Below, one piece after another: positions 1 through 8,260 of a stretch of DNA of 10,432 nt. Within the stretch, counting starts at the first letter, position 1, and every line of letters starts with the position of its first letter. Source of the stretch: an uncultured Eubacteriaceae bacterium (GTDB lineage Bacteria; Bacillota; Clostridia; Lachnospirales; Lachnospiraceae); assembly GCA_945938055.1 (NCBI GenBank), contig CAMEUH010000075.1, forward strand, positions 1-10,432, in the 5' to 3' direction. The translations under genes and the position numbers were made by a program. Under the pieces are notes generated by a model. The model had not been told where the DNA came from and did no database searches. It worked only from the letters and a program-made list of their open reading frames with translations.

Positions 1-11
1 TTTGCACTGCA

Positions 12-17
12 TATAAA
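12..17 (+). promoter_or_regulatory. Possible -10 box of the riboswitch/CDF transcript
   Basis: TATAAA at 12-17 would place the transcription start near position 24, just before the aptamer begins at about 27-30. The matching -35 box would lie upstream of the window, so only half of the promoter can be judged. The call rests on the hexamer and its fit to the start of the RNA structure. Confidence 0.4.
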
Positions 18-26
18 TCTACAGTA

Positions 27-110
27 CAAACTGAGCAGACCGTGACGAATTGTCATGGAGTCCGGTCACAGCGGTGACAGTGGAATCTATCATCCACGGG
101 ACAGTAGTTG
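27..110 (+). ncRNA. NiCo (czcD) riboswitch aptamer
   Basis: This leader RNA folds as a four-way junction. P1 is ACTG 30-33 with CAGT 102-105, and may extend through CAA 27-29 with TTG 108-110. P2 is CGTGAC 41-46 with GTCATG 52-57. P3 is GTCAC 65-69 with GTGAC 74-78. P4 is GTGGA 80-84 with TCCAC 93-97. The junction segments GAGCAG (33-38), GTCCGG (60-65) and GGGACAG (98-104) match my memory of the conserved core of the NiCo riboswitch, a class that binds Co(II)/Ni(II) cooperatively and controls CDF exporters; Fe(II) has also been proposed as a ligand. The gene behind it is a CDF exporter, which fits the class. The P4 and P1 3' strands are shared with the terminator that follows, so ligand binding should switch expression on. 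A covariance-model search was not possible here. Confidence 0.85.
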
Positions 111-136
111 CTAATACTGATTCGTGGGTGTTTTTT
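91..136 (+). terminator. Riboswitch-controlled intrinsic terminator
   Basis: CATCCACG (91-98) pairs with CGTGGGTG (123-130), and an inner stem forms from CAGTA (102-106) with TACTG (115-119). Six T residues follow at 131-136. The 5' arm uses the bases that form the 3' strands of aptamer helices P4 (93-97) and P1 (102-105), so terminator and folded aptamer are mutually exclusive. This is the layout expected of a ligand-activated transcriptional switch: no metal gives termination, bound metal gives read-through into the exporter gene. Confidence 0.85.
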
Positions 137-216
137 ATTCTTAAAAGGTATTCTTTATCTTTCCCACAATATATTAGTGTCATAGAGCTATCTTATTTAT
201 TTTGGAGGTAACTGAC

Positions 217-1143
217 ATGAAGGAAAACAAGACCGAGAACAAGAAAGAGAATGCATCAGACAATGATTTTCAAAGGATTGCAAATCAGGTGTCTTTTGTA
301 ACCATTATTGGAAATGTAATTCTTGCGGTATTTAAACTGATTGCGGGAATTGTGGCACATTCCAATGCAATGATTAGTGATGCGGTTCATTCGGCATCCG
401 ATGTATTTAGCACGATTGTGGTGATTATTGGAATCAAGCTTGCTTCAAAGGAGTCTGACAAGGAGCATCCTTACGGACATGAACGACTGGAGTGCGTGGC
501 GGCCATAGTGCTGGCGATGGTTCTGTTCATGACGGGACTTGGAATTGGCCTGGAAGCATTAAAAAACATTCTGAATGGTCATTATGAAGCATTAGAAGTA
601 CCCGGAATGCTGGCACTTGTTGCGGCAATCGTATCCATTGCTTTAAAGGAAGCTATGTTCTGGTATACGCGATTTTATGCAAAGAAAATTGATTCCAGCG
701 CACTCATGGCAGATGCATGGCATCACCGTTCGGATGCATTTTCCTCAATCGGGGCATTGATAGGAATCTGGGGAGCACGAATGGGGTTCCCGGTCATGGA
801 TTCCATTGCCAGTCTGGTAATTTTTGTATTTATCGTAAAGGCGGCTTATGATATTTTTAAGGATGCCATTGATAAAATGGTGGACCATTCCTGTGATGAG
901 GAGACAGAGAATGAAATCCGTGAATGCATCATGAAAAATGAAAAGGTATTATGCATTGATTTATTACAGACACGCATGTTTGGCAATAAAATTTATGCGG
1001 ATATTGAAATCGGAGTGGATGGTTCCTATACCTTACAGTGTGCTCACGAGATTGCAGAAGAGGTACATGATGAGATTGAAGAGAATTTTCCGAAGGTAAA
1101 ACATATCATGGTGCATGTAAATCCGGCAGTATTAAATCAATAA
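217..1143 (+). CDS. Cation diffusion facilitator (CDF) family metal exporter, probable Co/Ni/Zn/Fe efflux
   Basis: This 308-residue integral membrane protein should export divalent metal ions from the cytoplasm by exchange with protons. About six hydrophobic helices are visible (roughly residues 25-47, 52-75, 93-112, 128-150, 160-187, 195-212), followed by a cytoplasmic C-terminal domain (about 220-308). The transport-site residues are H58 and D62 in helix 2 (SDAVHSASD) and H169 and D173 in helix 5 (DAWHHRSD), an HD-HD arrangement. The HPYGHERLE motif after helix 2 is also typical. The ATG at 217 is chosen because GGAGG at 204-208 lies 8 nt upstream; an in-frame TTG at 202 overlaps that site and is an unlikely start. 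The upstream riboswitch points to Co/Ni (or Fe) as the physiological cue, while the HD-HD site alone would also fit zinc. The N-terminus is rich in Lys, Asn and Glu. Family assignment is secure; exact substrate is inferred. Confidence 0.92.
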   Translation: MKENKTENKKENASDNDFQRIANQVSFVTIIGNVILAVFKLIAGIVAHSNAMISDAVHSASDVFSTIVVIIGIKLASKESDKEHPYGHERLECVAAIVLAMVLFMTGLGIGLEALKNILNGHYEALEVPGMLALVAAIVSIALKEAMFWYTRFYAKKIDSSALMADAWHHRSDAFSSIGALIGIWGARMGFPVMDSIASLVIFVFIVKAAYDIFKDAIDKMVDHSCDEETENEIRECIMKNEKVLCIDLLQTRMFGNKIYADIEIGVDGSYTLQCAHEIAEEVHDEIEENFPKVKHIMVHVNPAVLNQ

Positions 1144-1149
1144 AAGACA

Positions 1150-1180
1150 GAATTGAATACTTGCAATTCAGCTTCGTTTT
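1150..1180 (+). terminator. Weak hairpin after the CDF gene
   Basis: GAATTG (1150-1155) pairs with CAATTC (1164-1169) across an 8-nt loop, and a short T run lies at 1177-1180. The stem is AT-rich and the T run is displaced, so termination would be leaky at best. The 3' arm overlaps the -35 box of the scpA promoter. Confidence 0.3.
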
Positions 1181-1189
1181 GGGTACAAT
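1161..1189 (+). promoter_or_regulatory. Sigma-A promoter of the scpA operon
   Basis: TTGCAA (1161-1166) and TACAAT (1184-1189) are separated by exactly 17 bp, with a predicted start near 1196. It is the only convincing promoter I found for the seven-gene run up to thiI. Confidence 0.65.
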
Positions 1190-1222
1190 ATAGAGTGGTT
1201 TATTTTCGAATGAGGTGTTTGA

Positions 1223-1972
1223 ATGGCTATACCGGTTAAGCTTCAGGTGTTTGAGGGTCCGCTGGATTTACTCTTACACCTGATTGATAAGAATAAAGTA
1301 AATATTTATGATATTCCGATTGTGCTGATTACGGAGCAGTATCTGGAATATGTGAATGCCATGGACAAGAAGGATTTGAATGTAGTGAGCGAGTTCCTTG
1401 TCATGGCGGCAACCCTTCTGGATATTAAGTCCAAGATGCTGCTTCCTGCCGAGGTAAATGAAGAGGGTGAAGAAGAGGACCCGAGAGCAGAGCTTGTGGA
1501 AAAGCTTCTGGAGTATAAGATGTACAAATACATGGCATATGAATTAAAGGACAGGCAGGTGGATGCCATGCGCTCGCTCTACAAGCCGTCAACCATTCCG
1601 CCTGAGGTGGAAGCGTACAAGGAACCTGTAAATCTGGAACAGCTGGTTTCTGATATCACCTTAAAGAAGCTCAATGATATTTTCAATGAAGTCATGAAGC
1701 GTCAGGAAGATAAGGTAGACCGGGTACGAAGTAACTTCGGAAAGATTGAAAAGGAAGAAGTGAATCTTTCGGAGAAAATAGAGTATGTGAAGGAATATGC
1801 AAGAGAGCATGGAACATTTTCATTCCGGCAGCTTCTGATGGAAAGCAACAGCAAAATGCAGGTAATTGTAACATTTCTTGCCATACTGGAACTGATGAAA
1901 ATCAGTTTTATCCGGGTGGAACAGGATTACACGTTTGCAGATATCCGGATCTGTTATGTAGATGCGGCATAA
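1223..1972 (+). CDS. scpA: Segregation and condensation protein A (kleisin)
   Basis: ScpA is the kleisin subunit that bridges the SMC dimer and, with ScpB, forms the bacterial condensin that organises and segregates the nucleoid. The family hallmark near the N-terminus is clear: FEGPLDLLLHLI at about residues 10-21, followed by KVNIYDIPI and a conserved EFLVMAATLLDIKSKMLLP stretch at about 57-75. An acidic linker (about 79-87) follows. The C-terminal part (about 195-249) has the expected winged-helix look with FRQLLMES and TFLAILELMKI. At 249 residues it has normal length. The ATG is preceded by GAGGTG at 1212-1217. It is the first gene of the operon, with a promoter directly upstream, and scpB follows after 63 bp. 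Nothing looks damaged. Confidence 0.96.
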   Translation: MAIPVKLQVFEGPLDLLLHLIDKNKVNIYDIPIVLITEQYLEYVNAMDKKDLNVVSEFLVMAATLLDIKSKMLLPAEVNEEGEEEDPRAELVEKLLEYKMYKYMAYELKDRQVDAMRSLYKPSTIPPEVEAYKEPVNLEQLVSDITLKKLNDIFNEVMKRQEDKVDRVRSNFGKIEKEEVNLSEKIEYVKEYAREHGTFSFRQLLMESNSKMQVIVTFLAILELMKISFIRVEQDYTFADIRICYVDAA

Positions 1973-2035
1973 GGGCATGAAAGATGCATGAACAGATAGA
2001 AAATACAAGAATTTAAGAAATGGAAGGTTCGTATT

Positions 2036-2605
2036 TTGGAAATAGAAAGATTGGAAGCAATCATAGAAGCAGTTCTTTTTACCATGGGAGATTCCGTGGA
2101 AACAGAAAAACTGGCGGTTGCAATTGAACAGGATGTGGAGACTACCAGAAAAATCGTACATAACATGATGGATAAGTACGAGGCAGCAGACAGGGGAATC
2201 AAAATTATTGAAATCGAAGACGGATTCCAGCTCTGTACCAAGTCGGAATATTATGAAAATCTGATTAAGGTTGCCAGTCAGCCAAGAAAATATCAGTTGA
2301 CGGATGTATTATTGGAAACTTTGTCAATAATAGCATATAAGCAGCCAATTACTAAAATGGAGATTGAAAAAATCCGTGGTGTGAGCAGCGACCATGCGGT
2401 AAACCGTCTGGTAGAGTATAATCTGGTGTGTGAAGTGGGAAGACTGGATGCACCGGGAAGACCGATGCTTTTTGGAACCACGGAGGATTTCCTAAGGGCA
2501 TTTGGCGTGCAGTCTGTGGAAGACCTTCCGGCATTGAGTACGGATATGATGGAAGAGTTTAAGATCGAGGCGGAAGAAGAAATTCAGTTGAAATTAGATG
2601 TATAA
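2036..2605 (+). CDS. scpB: Segregation and condensation protein B
   Basis: ScpB dimerises and binds the middle of ScpA to complete the SMC-ScpAB condensin in the cytoplasm. The family is recognisable from EAIIEAVLFTMGD near the N-terminus, ETLSIIAYKQPITKMEIEKIRG in the middle, and CEVGRLDAPGRPMLFGTT followed by FLRAFGV toward the C-terminus; two winged-helix domains are expected. Length (189 residues) is normal. The start is a TTG at 2036: GGAAGG at 2022-2027 lies 8 nt upstream, and no ATG in frame gives a full first helix. Use of UUG, and a 63-bp gap after scpA rather than overlap, may lower its yield relative to ScpA. The tail is very acidic, a common feature of the family. Confidence 0.95.
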   Translation: MEIERLEAIIEAVLFTMGDSVETEKLAVAIEQDVETTRKIVHNMMDKYEAADRGIKIIEIEDGFQLCTKSEYYENLIKVASQPRKYQLTDVLLETLSIIAYKQPITKMEIEKIRGVSSDHAVNRLVEYNLVCEVGRLDAPGRPMLFGTTEDFLRAFGVQSVEDLPALSTDMMEEFKIEAEEEIQLKLDV

Positions 2606-2648
2606 CGGATGGATTTTGCATTTGACAGCAGGTTGAAAGGAGTTATCA

Positions 2649-3347
2649 ATGGAAAATAAGATTGCATGGGACAAGTACAGCGATAAGGACTTAAAAAAAG
2701 TGGACAAATTTGCAAAGGAATACAAGGATTTCCTGAGTGAGTGTAAGACCGAAAGAGAATGTGTACAGCGTTTTAAGGAAATGGCAGAAAAGCAGGGATA
2801 CGAAAACCTTTCGGATGTCATCCGGGAGAAGAGGACTCTTACGGCAGGCGATAAGGTGTATGCCATAAACCGTGGAAAAGGAATTATTTTATTTCATATC
2901 GGGGAAGAAAGCCTGGAGCATGGAATGAATATTTTAGGTGCACACATTGACTCTCCAAGAATTGATTTAAAGCAGAATCCGCTTTATGAGGATACCGGAC
3001 TGGCGCTCTTTGATACCCATTACTATGGTGGAATCAAGAAATACCAGTGGGTGACCATTCCTCTGGCACTTCACGGAGTTGTGGCATTAAAGAATGGTGA
3101 AGTGGTGGAAATCGTTATTGGAGAAAAGGATACGGACCCGGTTGTGGGAATTTCCGACCTCCTGATTCATCTTGCTTCTGAGCAGATGGAAAAGAAGGGA
3201 AATAAAATTGTGGAAGGCGAAGCACTTGACATTCTGGTGGGAAGCATTCCGTTAAAGTCAGATCATAAGGAAAAATCTTCGCAGGATAAGAAAAATGATA
3301 AGGAAAAAGTGAAGGAAAATATCCTGCGGATTCTGAGAGAAGAATAG
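2649..3347 (+). CDS. M18 aminopeptidase, N-terminal fragment
   Basis: This is the part of the interrupted aminopeptidase before the amber codon. It carries the first metal ligand (H99 of AHIDSPR), the FDTHYYGGIKKYQW segment and PVVGISDLLIHL. It ends in a Lys/Asp/Glu-rich hydrophilic stretch (about residues 212-225) and then ENILRILREE before TAG. Alone it lacks most metal ligands and should be inactive as a peptidase. Confidence 0.6.
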   Translation: MENKIAWDKYSDKDLKKVDKFAKEYKDFLSECKTERECVQRFKEMAEKQGYENLSDVIREKRTLTAGDKVYAINRGKGIILFHIGEESLEHGMNILGAHIDSPRIDLKQNPLYEDTGLALFDTHYYGGIKKYQWVTIPLALHGVVALKNGEVVEIVIGEKDTDPVVGISDLLIHLASEQMEKKGNKIVEGEALDILVGSIPLKSDHKEKSSQDKKNDKEKVKENILRILREE

Positions 3348-3368
3348 GTCATCGACGAAGGATATTTT

Positions 3369-4061
3369 ATGTCGTCTGTGAGTGAGTGGGCGTCGGCTGG
3401 CCGCGCAAGGGATTATGGCATTGATGAAAGCATGATTCTTGGATATGGTCATGATGACCGTGTCTGTGCCTATCCGTCTTTTGATGCTCTGGTGGAAACT
3501 AAGAAGTTAAAGAAAACCGGTGTCTGCATTCTGGTGGATAAGGAAGAAATTGGAAGTGTGGGTGCAACAGGAATGCATTCCAAGTTCTTTGAAAACATGG
3601 TTGCGGAAGTGATGGACCGCATGGGGGATTATTCCGAGTTAAAGCTGCGCCGTGCATTATATAATTCCAAGATGCTGTCTTCTGACGTTACGGCAGCGTA
3701 TGACCCTAATTATGCGTCTGCAAGCGAGAAAAAGAACACGGCATATTTCGGACGCGGAATGGTACTCATGAAATATACCGGTTCCCGTGGAAAATCCGGC
3801 TCAAATGATGCAAGTGCGGAATTTATTGGGGAACTTCGTAAAATCATGGATGACAATCAGGTTCATTATCAGACATCCGAGCTTGGCAAGGTTGACCAGG
3901 GAGGCGGAGGAACCATTGCCTATATTCTTGCGAATTATGGAATGGATGTCGTTGACTGTGGCGTCGCAGTACAGAATATGCATGCACCGTATGAAGTAAT
4001 CAGCAAGGCTGATTTGTATGAAACAAAATGTGGCTATAAGGCCTTTCTTGAGAATGCATAA
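3369..4061 (+). CDS. M18 aminopeptidase, C-terminal fragment
   Basis: This is the part downstream of the amber codon, in the same frame. It holds the bridging aspartate region (GHDDRVCA), the catalytic glutamates (DKEEIGS), SSDVTAAYDPNY, the glycine-rich KVDQGGGGTIAYIL and the C-terminal histidine (NMHAPYE). ATG 3369 follows a good SD (AAGGA 3358-3362, 6 nt spacing) only 21 nt after the upstream stop, so coupled re-initiation is plausible. It would need the N-terminal fragment to supply H99. Confidence 0.55.
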   Translation: MSSVSEWASAGRARDYGIDESMILGYGHDDRVCAYPSFDALVETKKLKKTGVCILVDKEEIGSVGATGMHSKFFENMVAEVMDRMGDYSELKLRRALYNSKMLSSDVTAAYDPNYASASEKKNTAYFGRGMVLMKYTGSRGKSGSNDASAEFIGELRKIMDDNQVHYQTSELGKVDQGGGGTIAYILANYGMDVVDCGVAVQNMHAPYEVISKADLYETKCGYKAFLENA

Positions 4062-4075
4062 AATGGAGGAAACCA

Positions 4076-5032
4076 ATGAAGTGGAATAAATACTCATTAA
4101 AAACCACCACGGAAGCTGTGGATTTGGTAAGCAACATGCTGATGGAACTGGGAATTGAAGGAATTGAGATAGAGGACAATGTCCAGTTAAGTGAGTCAGA
4201 CATTAAGACAATGTTTGTGGATTTTCTTCCGGAACTTCCGCCGGATGATGGTGTGGCAACGGTGAATTTCTATATCGATTCGGAAGATGATGATAAATCC
4301 ATTCTTCCAAAGGTCAGGGGAGGGCTTAAGGAACGTTCGCAGTTTATCAATATTGGTGAGTGGACCATCATGGAATCGGAAACAGAGGATAAGGACTGGA
4401 TTAATAATTGGAAGCAGTATTTTAAACCATTTGTATTTGAAGGTATTGTCATTAAACCAACATGGGAGGAACTGGATGATTCCATCCAGGGAAAGATTGT
4501 GGTAAACATTGACCCGGGCACGGCATTTGGTACAGGTTCCCATGAGACAACCCAGCTTGTCATCAGCCAGCTGGATAAATATGTAAAAGAAGGCGATGAG
4601 CTTCTGGATGTGGGCTGTGGAAGCGGAATTCTTTCTGTCATTGGATTGATGCTTGGCGCAAAACACGCAGTGGGAACGGATCTGGATCCAAATGCGGTTG
4701 TAGCAACAAAGGAGAATGCTGAAATCAATAATATTTCCATGGATAAAATTGATATTCTGGAAGGTAATATCATTGATGATCAAAAGATAAAGGATGCAGT
4801 AGGATATGAACGTTATGACGTGGTTGCGGCAAATATTCTTGCGGATGTTCTGATTCCGTTATCCACATGCATCACGGAACACATGAAGTCCGGTGCTTAC
4901 TTTATTACTTCCGGTATTATTAATACCAAGGAAGAAGAGGTAGTAAATGCATTTCAAAAGAATCCGCTTCTTGAAATTGTGGAGATTAACCACAAGGGTG
5001 AGTGGGTAAATGTAACGGCAAGGAAGAAATAA
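4076..5032 (+). CDS. prmA: Ribosomal protein L11 methyltransferase
   Basis: PrmA uses S-adenosylmethionine to trimethylate ribosomal protein L11 at several amino groups. The N-terminal third (about residues 1-110) is the small substrate-recognition domain. NWKQYFKPF is the linker region, and the class I methyltransferase core follows. DPGTAFGTGSHETT (146-159) is diagnostic for the family, the SAM-binding loop is LLDVGCGSG (D178 onward), GTDLDPNA ends strand 2, and AANILADVLIPL carries the N-I-L motif. At 318 residues the length is normal. GGAGG (4066-4070) is 5 nt before the ATG, and the gene begins 14 bp after the aminopeptidase. In Bacillus subtilis prmA, rsmE and mtaB are neighbours, so prmA-rsmE here is the conserved core of that cluster. 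Confidence 0.96.
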   Translation: MKWNKYSLKTTTEAVDLVSNMLMELGIEGIEIEDNVQLSESDIKTMFVDFLPELPPDDGVATVNFYIDSEDDDKSILPKVRGGLKERSQFINIGEWTIMESETEDKDWINNWKQYFKPFVFEGIVIKPTWEELDDSIQGKIVVNIDPGTAFGTGSHETTQLVISQLDKYVKEGDELLDVGCGSGILSVIGLMLGAKHAVGTDLDPNAVVATKENAEINNISMDKIDILEGNIIDDQKIKDAVGYERYDVVAANILADVLIPLSTCITEHMKSGAYFITSGIINTKEEEVVNAFQKNPLLEIVEINHKGEWVNVTARKK

Positions 5033-5051
5033 AGGAAAACAGGGTGGATGT

Positions 5052-5798
5052 ATGTATCATTTCTTTGTTCAGGAATCTGCTTTTTCCGGAAATGAAATCC
5101 GGATTACCGGAGAGGATGTCAATCACATCAAAAATGTGCTTCGCTTAAAATGTGGTGAACAAATTATCATAAGCAGGAAGGAAGAACCAGCATCTGATGT
5201 GGATTATTACTGCAGTATCACGGATATTACAGAGAATGAGGTGACGGCGTGTGTGGACTGGACGGAAGAGGGAAGAGAGCTTCCGAATAAGATTTATCTC
5301 TTCCAGGGGCTCCCAAAGAGTGACAAAATGGAACTGATCATTCAGAAAGCAGTAGAGCTTGGTGTTCATGAAATTATTCCGGTTGCAGCAAAACGTTCCG
5401 TCGTGAAGCTTGACAATAAGAAAGAAGAGAGTAAAAGAAAGCGCTGGCAGGCAATTTCAGAAAGCGCGGCAAAACAAAGTAAGCGCAGTATCATTCCGGA
5501 AATTAAGCCGGTGATGTCCATGAAGGAAGTTCTGCAGTATGCGGCTTCAATGGATGTGAAGCTGATGCCTTATGAAAATGCCAAAGGAATTGCACAAACC
5601 CGCCGTATGGTGTCGGAAATACAAAGAGGACAGTCGGTGGCTGTCATTATCGGACCGGAGGGCGGTGTTGACCCGGAAGAAGCAGAGCATTTAAAAGCAG
5701 GTGGCTTTTATCCGGTAACACTGGGGAAGAGAATTTTAAGAACAGAGACGGCAGGACTTATGATGCTGTCTGTATTAATGTATCATCTGGGAGAATAG
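5052..5798 (+). CDS. rsmE: 16S rRNA (uracil(1498)-N3)-methyltransferase
   Basis: RsmE is a SPOUT-superfamily enzyme that makes m3U1498 in helix 44 of 16S rRNA on the assembled small subunit. An N-terminal PUA-like domain (about residues 1-70, with VNHIKNVLRLKCGEQI) precedes the trefoil-knot methyltransferase domain. Typical motifs are FQGLPKSDKMELIIQKAVELG, KRSVV, IGPEGGVDPEE (G201-P202-E203-G204-G205) and the C-terminal LGKRILRTETAG. Length (248) is standard. The ATG at 5052 is preceded by GGGTGG at 5042-5047. It follows prmA by 19 bp in the same operon. Confidence 0.96.
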   Translation: MYHFFVQESAFSGNEIRITGEDVNHIKNVLRLKCGEQIIISRKEEPASDVDYYCSITDITENEVTACVDWTEEGRELPNKIYLFQGLPKSDKMELIIQKAVELGVHEIIPVAAKRSVVKLDNKKEESKRKRWQAISESAAKQSKRSIIPEIKPVMSMKEVLQYAASMDVKLMPYENAKGIAQTRRMVSEIQRGQSVAVIIGPEGGVDPEEAEHLKAGGFYPVTLGKRILRTETAGLMMLSVLMYHLGE

Positions 5799-5821
5799 CC
5801 ATACGAAAAGAGGTTTGGCTG

Positions 5822-7000
5822 ATGGGAGGAAACATGCAGGTTTATTTTGATAATTCCGCAACGACACGGTGTATTCCGCAGGTGCGTGAGGTAATGGATA
5901 AAATATATGATGAAGACTATGGAAATCCTTCCTCACTTCACATGATGGGAGTGAATGCCGAAAAGCATGTGAAACAGGCAAGAGAAGTGCTGGCAAGGAT
6001 TTTAAAGGTGAATGAAAAGGAAATTTTATTTACTTCCGGCGGTACGGAATCGAATAATACGGCCATTATCGGCTGTGCCATGGCGAATAAGCGTTCCGGT
6101 AACCACATCATTACCTCATCCATTGAACATGCGGCAGTCTTAGAACCCATGAAGTTTCTGGAAGAACAGGGATTCCGAGTTACGTATCTTCCGGTGGATG
6201 AAAAGGGTGTAGTGGATCTGGAGGCGTTAAAGGAAGCTGTGTGTGAGGATACCATTCTGGTGTCTGTTATGTGCGTTAATAATGAAATCGGGACCATAGA
6301 ACCGATGGAAGAGATTAGCCGGATTGTGAAAGAGAAAAATTCCAGGGCATATTTTCACGTGGATGCAATACAGGGCTTTGGAAAGCTCCTTCTTTATCCA
6401 AAACGGATGGGAATTGACATGCTTTCCGTGAGTGCCCACAAAATTAACGGACCTAAAGGCGTTGGATTTTTATATATTAATGAAAAGGTTAAGATAAAAC
6501 CGTTGATTCTTGGCGGAGGACAGCAGAAGGGAATGCGTTCCGGTACGGATAATGTTCCGGGAGTGGCAGGACTTGCCAAGGCAGCCCAGATTGCTTATGA
6601 AAATTTTGACGAGAAGCAAAAGTATTTATATGAGCTTCGTGGCAGGATGCTTGCAGGACTTTCCCAGTTTGACGGTGTAAGGATTAACGGTGTGACGGAA
6701 AACGGAGCAGGAACCATGGCGGCACCTCACATTATCAGTGTCAGCTTTCCCAATGTAAGAAGTGAAGTGCTTCTTCATGCATTGGAAGAAAAAGGCATTT
6801 ATGTATCGGCAGGATCAGCCTGTTCATCCAATAAACCGTCCTTAAGCAAGACACTTTTAAATATTAAGGCACCGAAAGAGGTTATTGAATCAACTGTGCG
6901 GATGAGCTTTGCGGTATCCAACACGGATGAGGAAGTGGATTACTGCCTTACGGTATTAAAGGATTTGATTCCAATGTTACAGAAGTATGTAAGAAAGTAG
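5822..7000 (+). CDS. NifS/IscS-type cysteine desulfurase (PLP), probable sulfur donor to ThiI
   Basis: This is a class V aminotransferase-fold enzyme that takes sulfur from L-cysteine as an enzyme-bound persulfide. Visible motifs are YFDNSATT at the N-terminus, GGTESNNTA, HAAVLEP, HVDAIQGFGK, the PLP lysine K207 in SAHKINGPKG, and the persulfide cysteine C334 in SAGSACSSNKPS. The loop form is that of group I (NifS/IscS-like) enzymes. Length is about 390 residues, normal. Two starts compete: ATG 5822, with GAGG at 5810-5813 (spacing 8), and ATG 5834, with GGGAGG at 5824-5829 (spacing 4). The second gives MQVYFDNS, a common beginning in the family, and costs only four residues. thiI follows after 7 bp. 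In B. subtilis the desulfurase NifZ beside ThiI serves tRNA s4U synthesis, and the same job is inferred here. No iscU/sufU scaffold gene is adjacent. Confidence 0.94.
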   Translation: MGGNMQVYFDNSATTRCIPQVREVMDKIYDEDYGNPSSLHMMGVNAEKHVKQAREVLARILKVNEKEILFTSGGTESNNTAIIGCAMANKRSGNHIITSSIEHAAVLEPMKFLEEQGFRVTYLPVDEKGVVDLEALKEAVCEDTILVSVMCVNNEIGTIEPMEEISRIVKEKNSRAYFHVDAIQGFGKLLLYPKRMGIDMLSVSAHKINGPKGVGFLYINEKVKIKPLILGGGQQKGMRSGTDNVPGVAGLAKAAQIAYENFDEKQKYLYELRGRMLAGLSQFDGVRINGVTENGAGTMAAPHIISVSFPNVRSEVLLHALEEKGIYVSAGSACSSNKPSLSKTLLNIKAPKEVIESTVRMSFAVSNTDEEVDYCLTVLKDLIPMLQKYVRK

Positions 7001-7007
7001 GAAAAAC

Positions 7008-8192
<1,185 letters not shown>

Positions 8193-8210
8193 TACATGAA
8201 TGATGGAATG

Positions 8211-8244
8211 AAAAACGGGGCATGAGCCGCAACTCATACCCCGT
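8211..8244 (-). terminator. Intrinsic terminator of the HPr-like gene, between convergent genes
   Basis: ACGGGG (8215-8220) pairs with CCCCGT (8239-8244). After one C/A mismatch, ATGAG (8222-8226) pairs with CTCAT (8233-8237) around a 6-nt loop. On the minus strand the hairpin is followed directly by five T residues (complement of 8211-8215, the last sharing the stem base), so it terminates the HPr-like transcript. In the plus direction the stem is followed by AAAATATATG rather than T, so it should be much weaker for thiI, although it may also trim that message. Confidence 0.8.
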
Positions 8245-8260
8245 AAAATATATGAAATTT

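Larger units (their letters stand above)
2649..4061 (+). pseudogene. M18 family aminopeptidase, interrupted by an in-frame amber codon (TAG at 3345-3347)
   Basis: M18 enzymes are cytosolic di-metal aminopeptidases that form dodecameric shells. Read through, this frame has 470 codons, normal for the family, and all expected active-site elements are present: H99 in AHIDSPR, D269/D270 in GHDDRVCA, E299/E300 in DKEEIGS, D346 in SSDVTAAYD and H445 in NMHAPYE. TAG at codon 233 splits it into 2649-3347 (232 residues) and 3369-4061 (230 residues) in the same frame. The stop replaces what is normally tyrosine in the family's ILxxLxExYGIxEEDF segment. The next about 55 nt also depart from consensus (YFMSSVSEWASAG where DFLSAELEVVPAG-like sequence is usual), so this is not a single isolated change. 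The second ORF has its own AAGGA (3358-3362) 6 nt before ATG 3369, so two-chain expression is possible. Alternatives are a recent pseudogene, suppression, or a sequence error. SD for the first part is AAAGGAG at 2636-2642. Confidence 0.85.

Noticed and set aside
1..140. T-box or yybP-ykoY manganese leader as alternative identity of the leader RNA
   Set aside because: No T-box core (TGGNACCGCG) is present, and the four-helix junction with GAGCAG/GGGACAG fits the NiCo class better than the manganese class.
202..216. Upstream TTG start for the CDF gene
   Set aside because: The TTG overlaps the GGAGG ribosome binding site that serves ATG 217 and has no SD of its own.
2624..2629. TTGACA as a -35 box for the aminopeptidase gene
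   Set aside because: A 17-bp spacer lands on CAATGG at the start codon, with no -10 sequence, so it is not a usable promoter for this gene.
3345..3347. Pyrrolysine or other recoding at the amber codon
   Set aside because: No recoding signal or pyl gene is in the window, TAG is used as an ordinary stop by rsmE and the desulfurase gene, and the expected residue is tyrosine. Decay, error or split expression is simpler.
4196..4783. Long antisense open frame opposite prmA (195 codons)
   Set aside because: It lies wholly inside a well-recognised gene, has no SD and resembles no family; it is a by-product of codon use.
5797..5820. Hairpin AGCCA/TGGCT between rsmE and the desulfurase gene
   Set aside because: Only 5 bp with a 14-nt loop and no T run; too weak to call a terminator or regulator.
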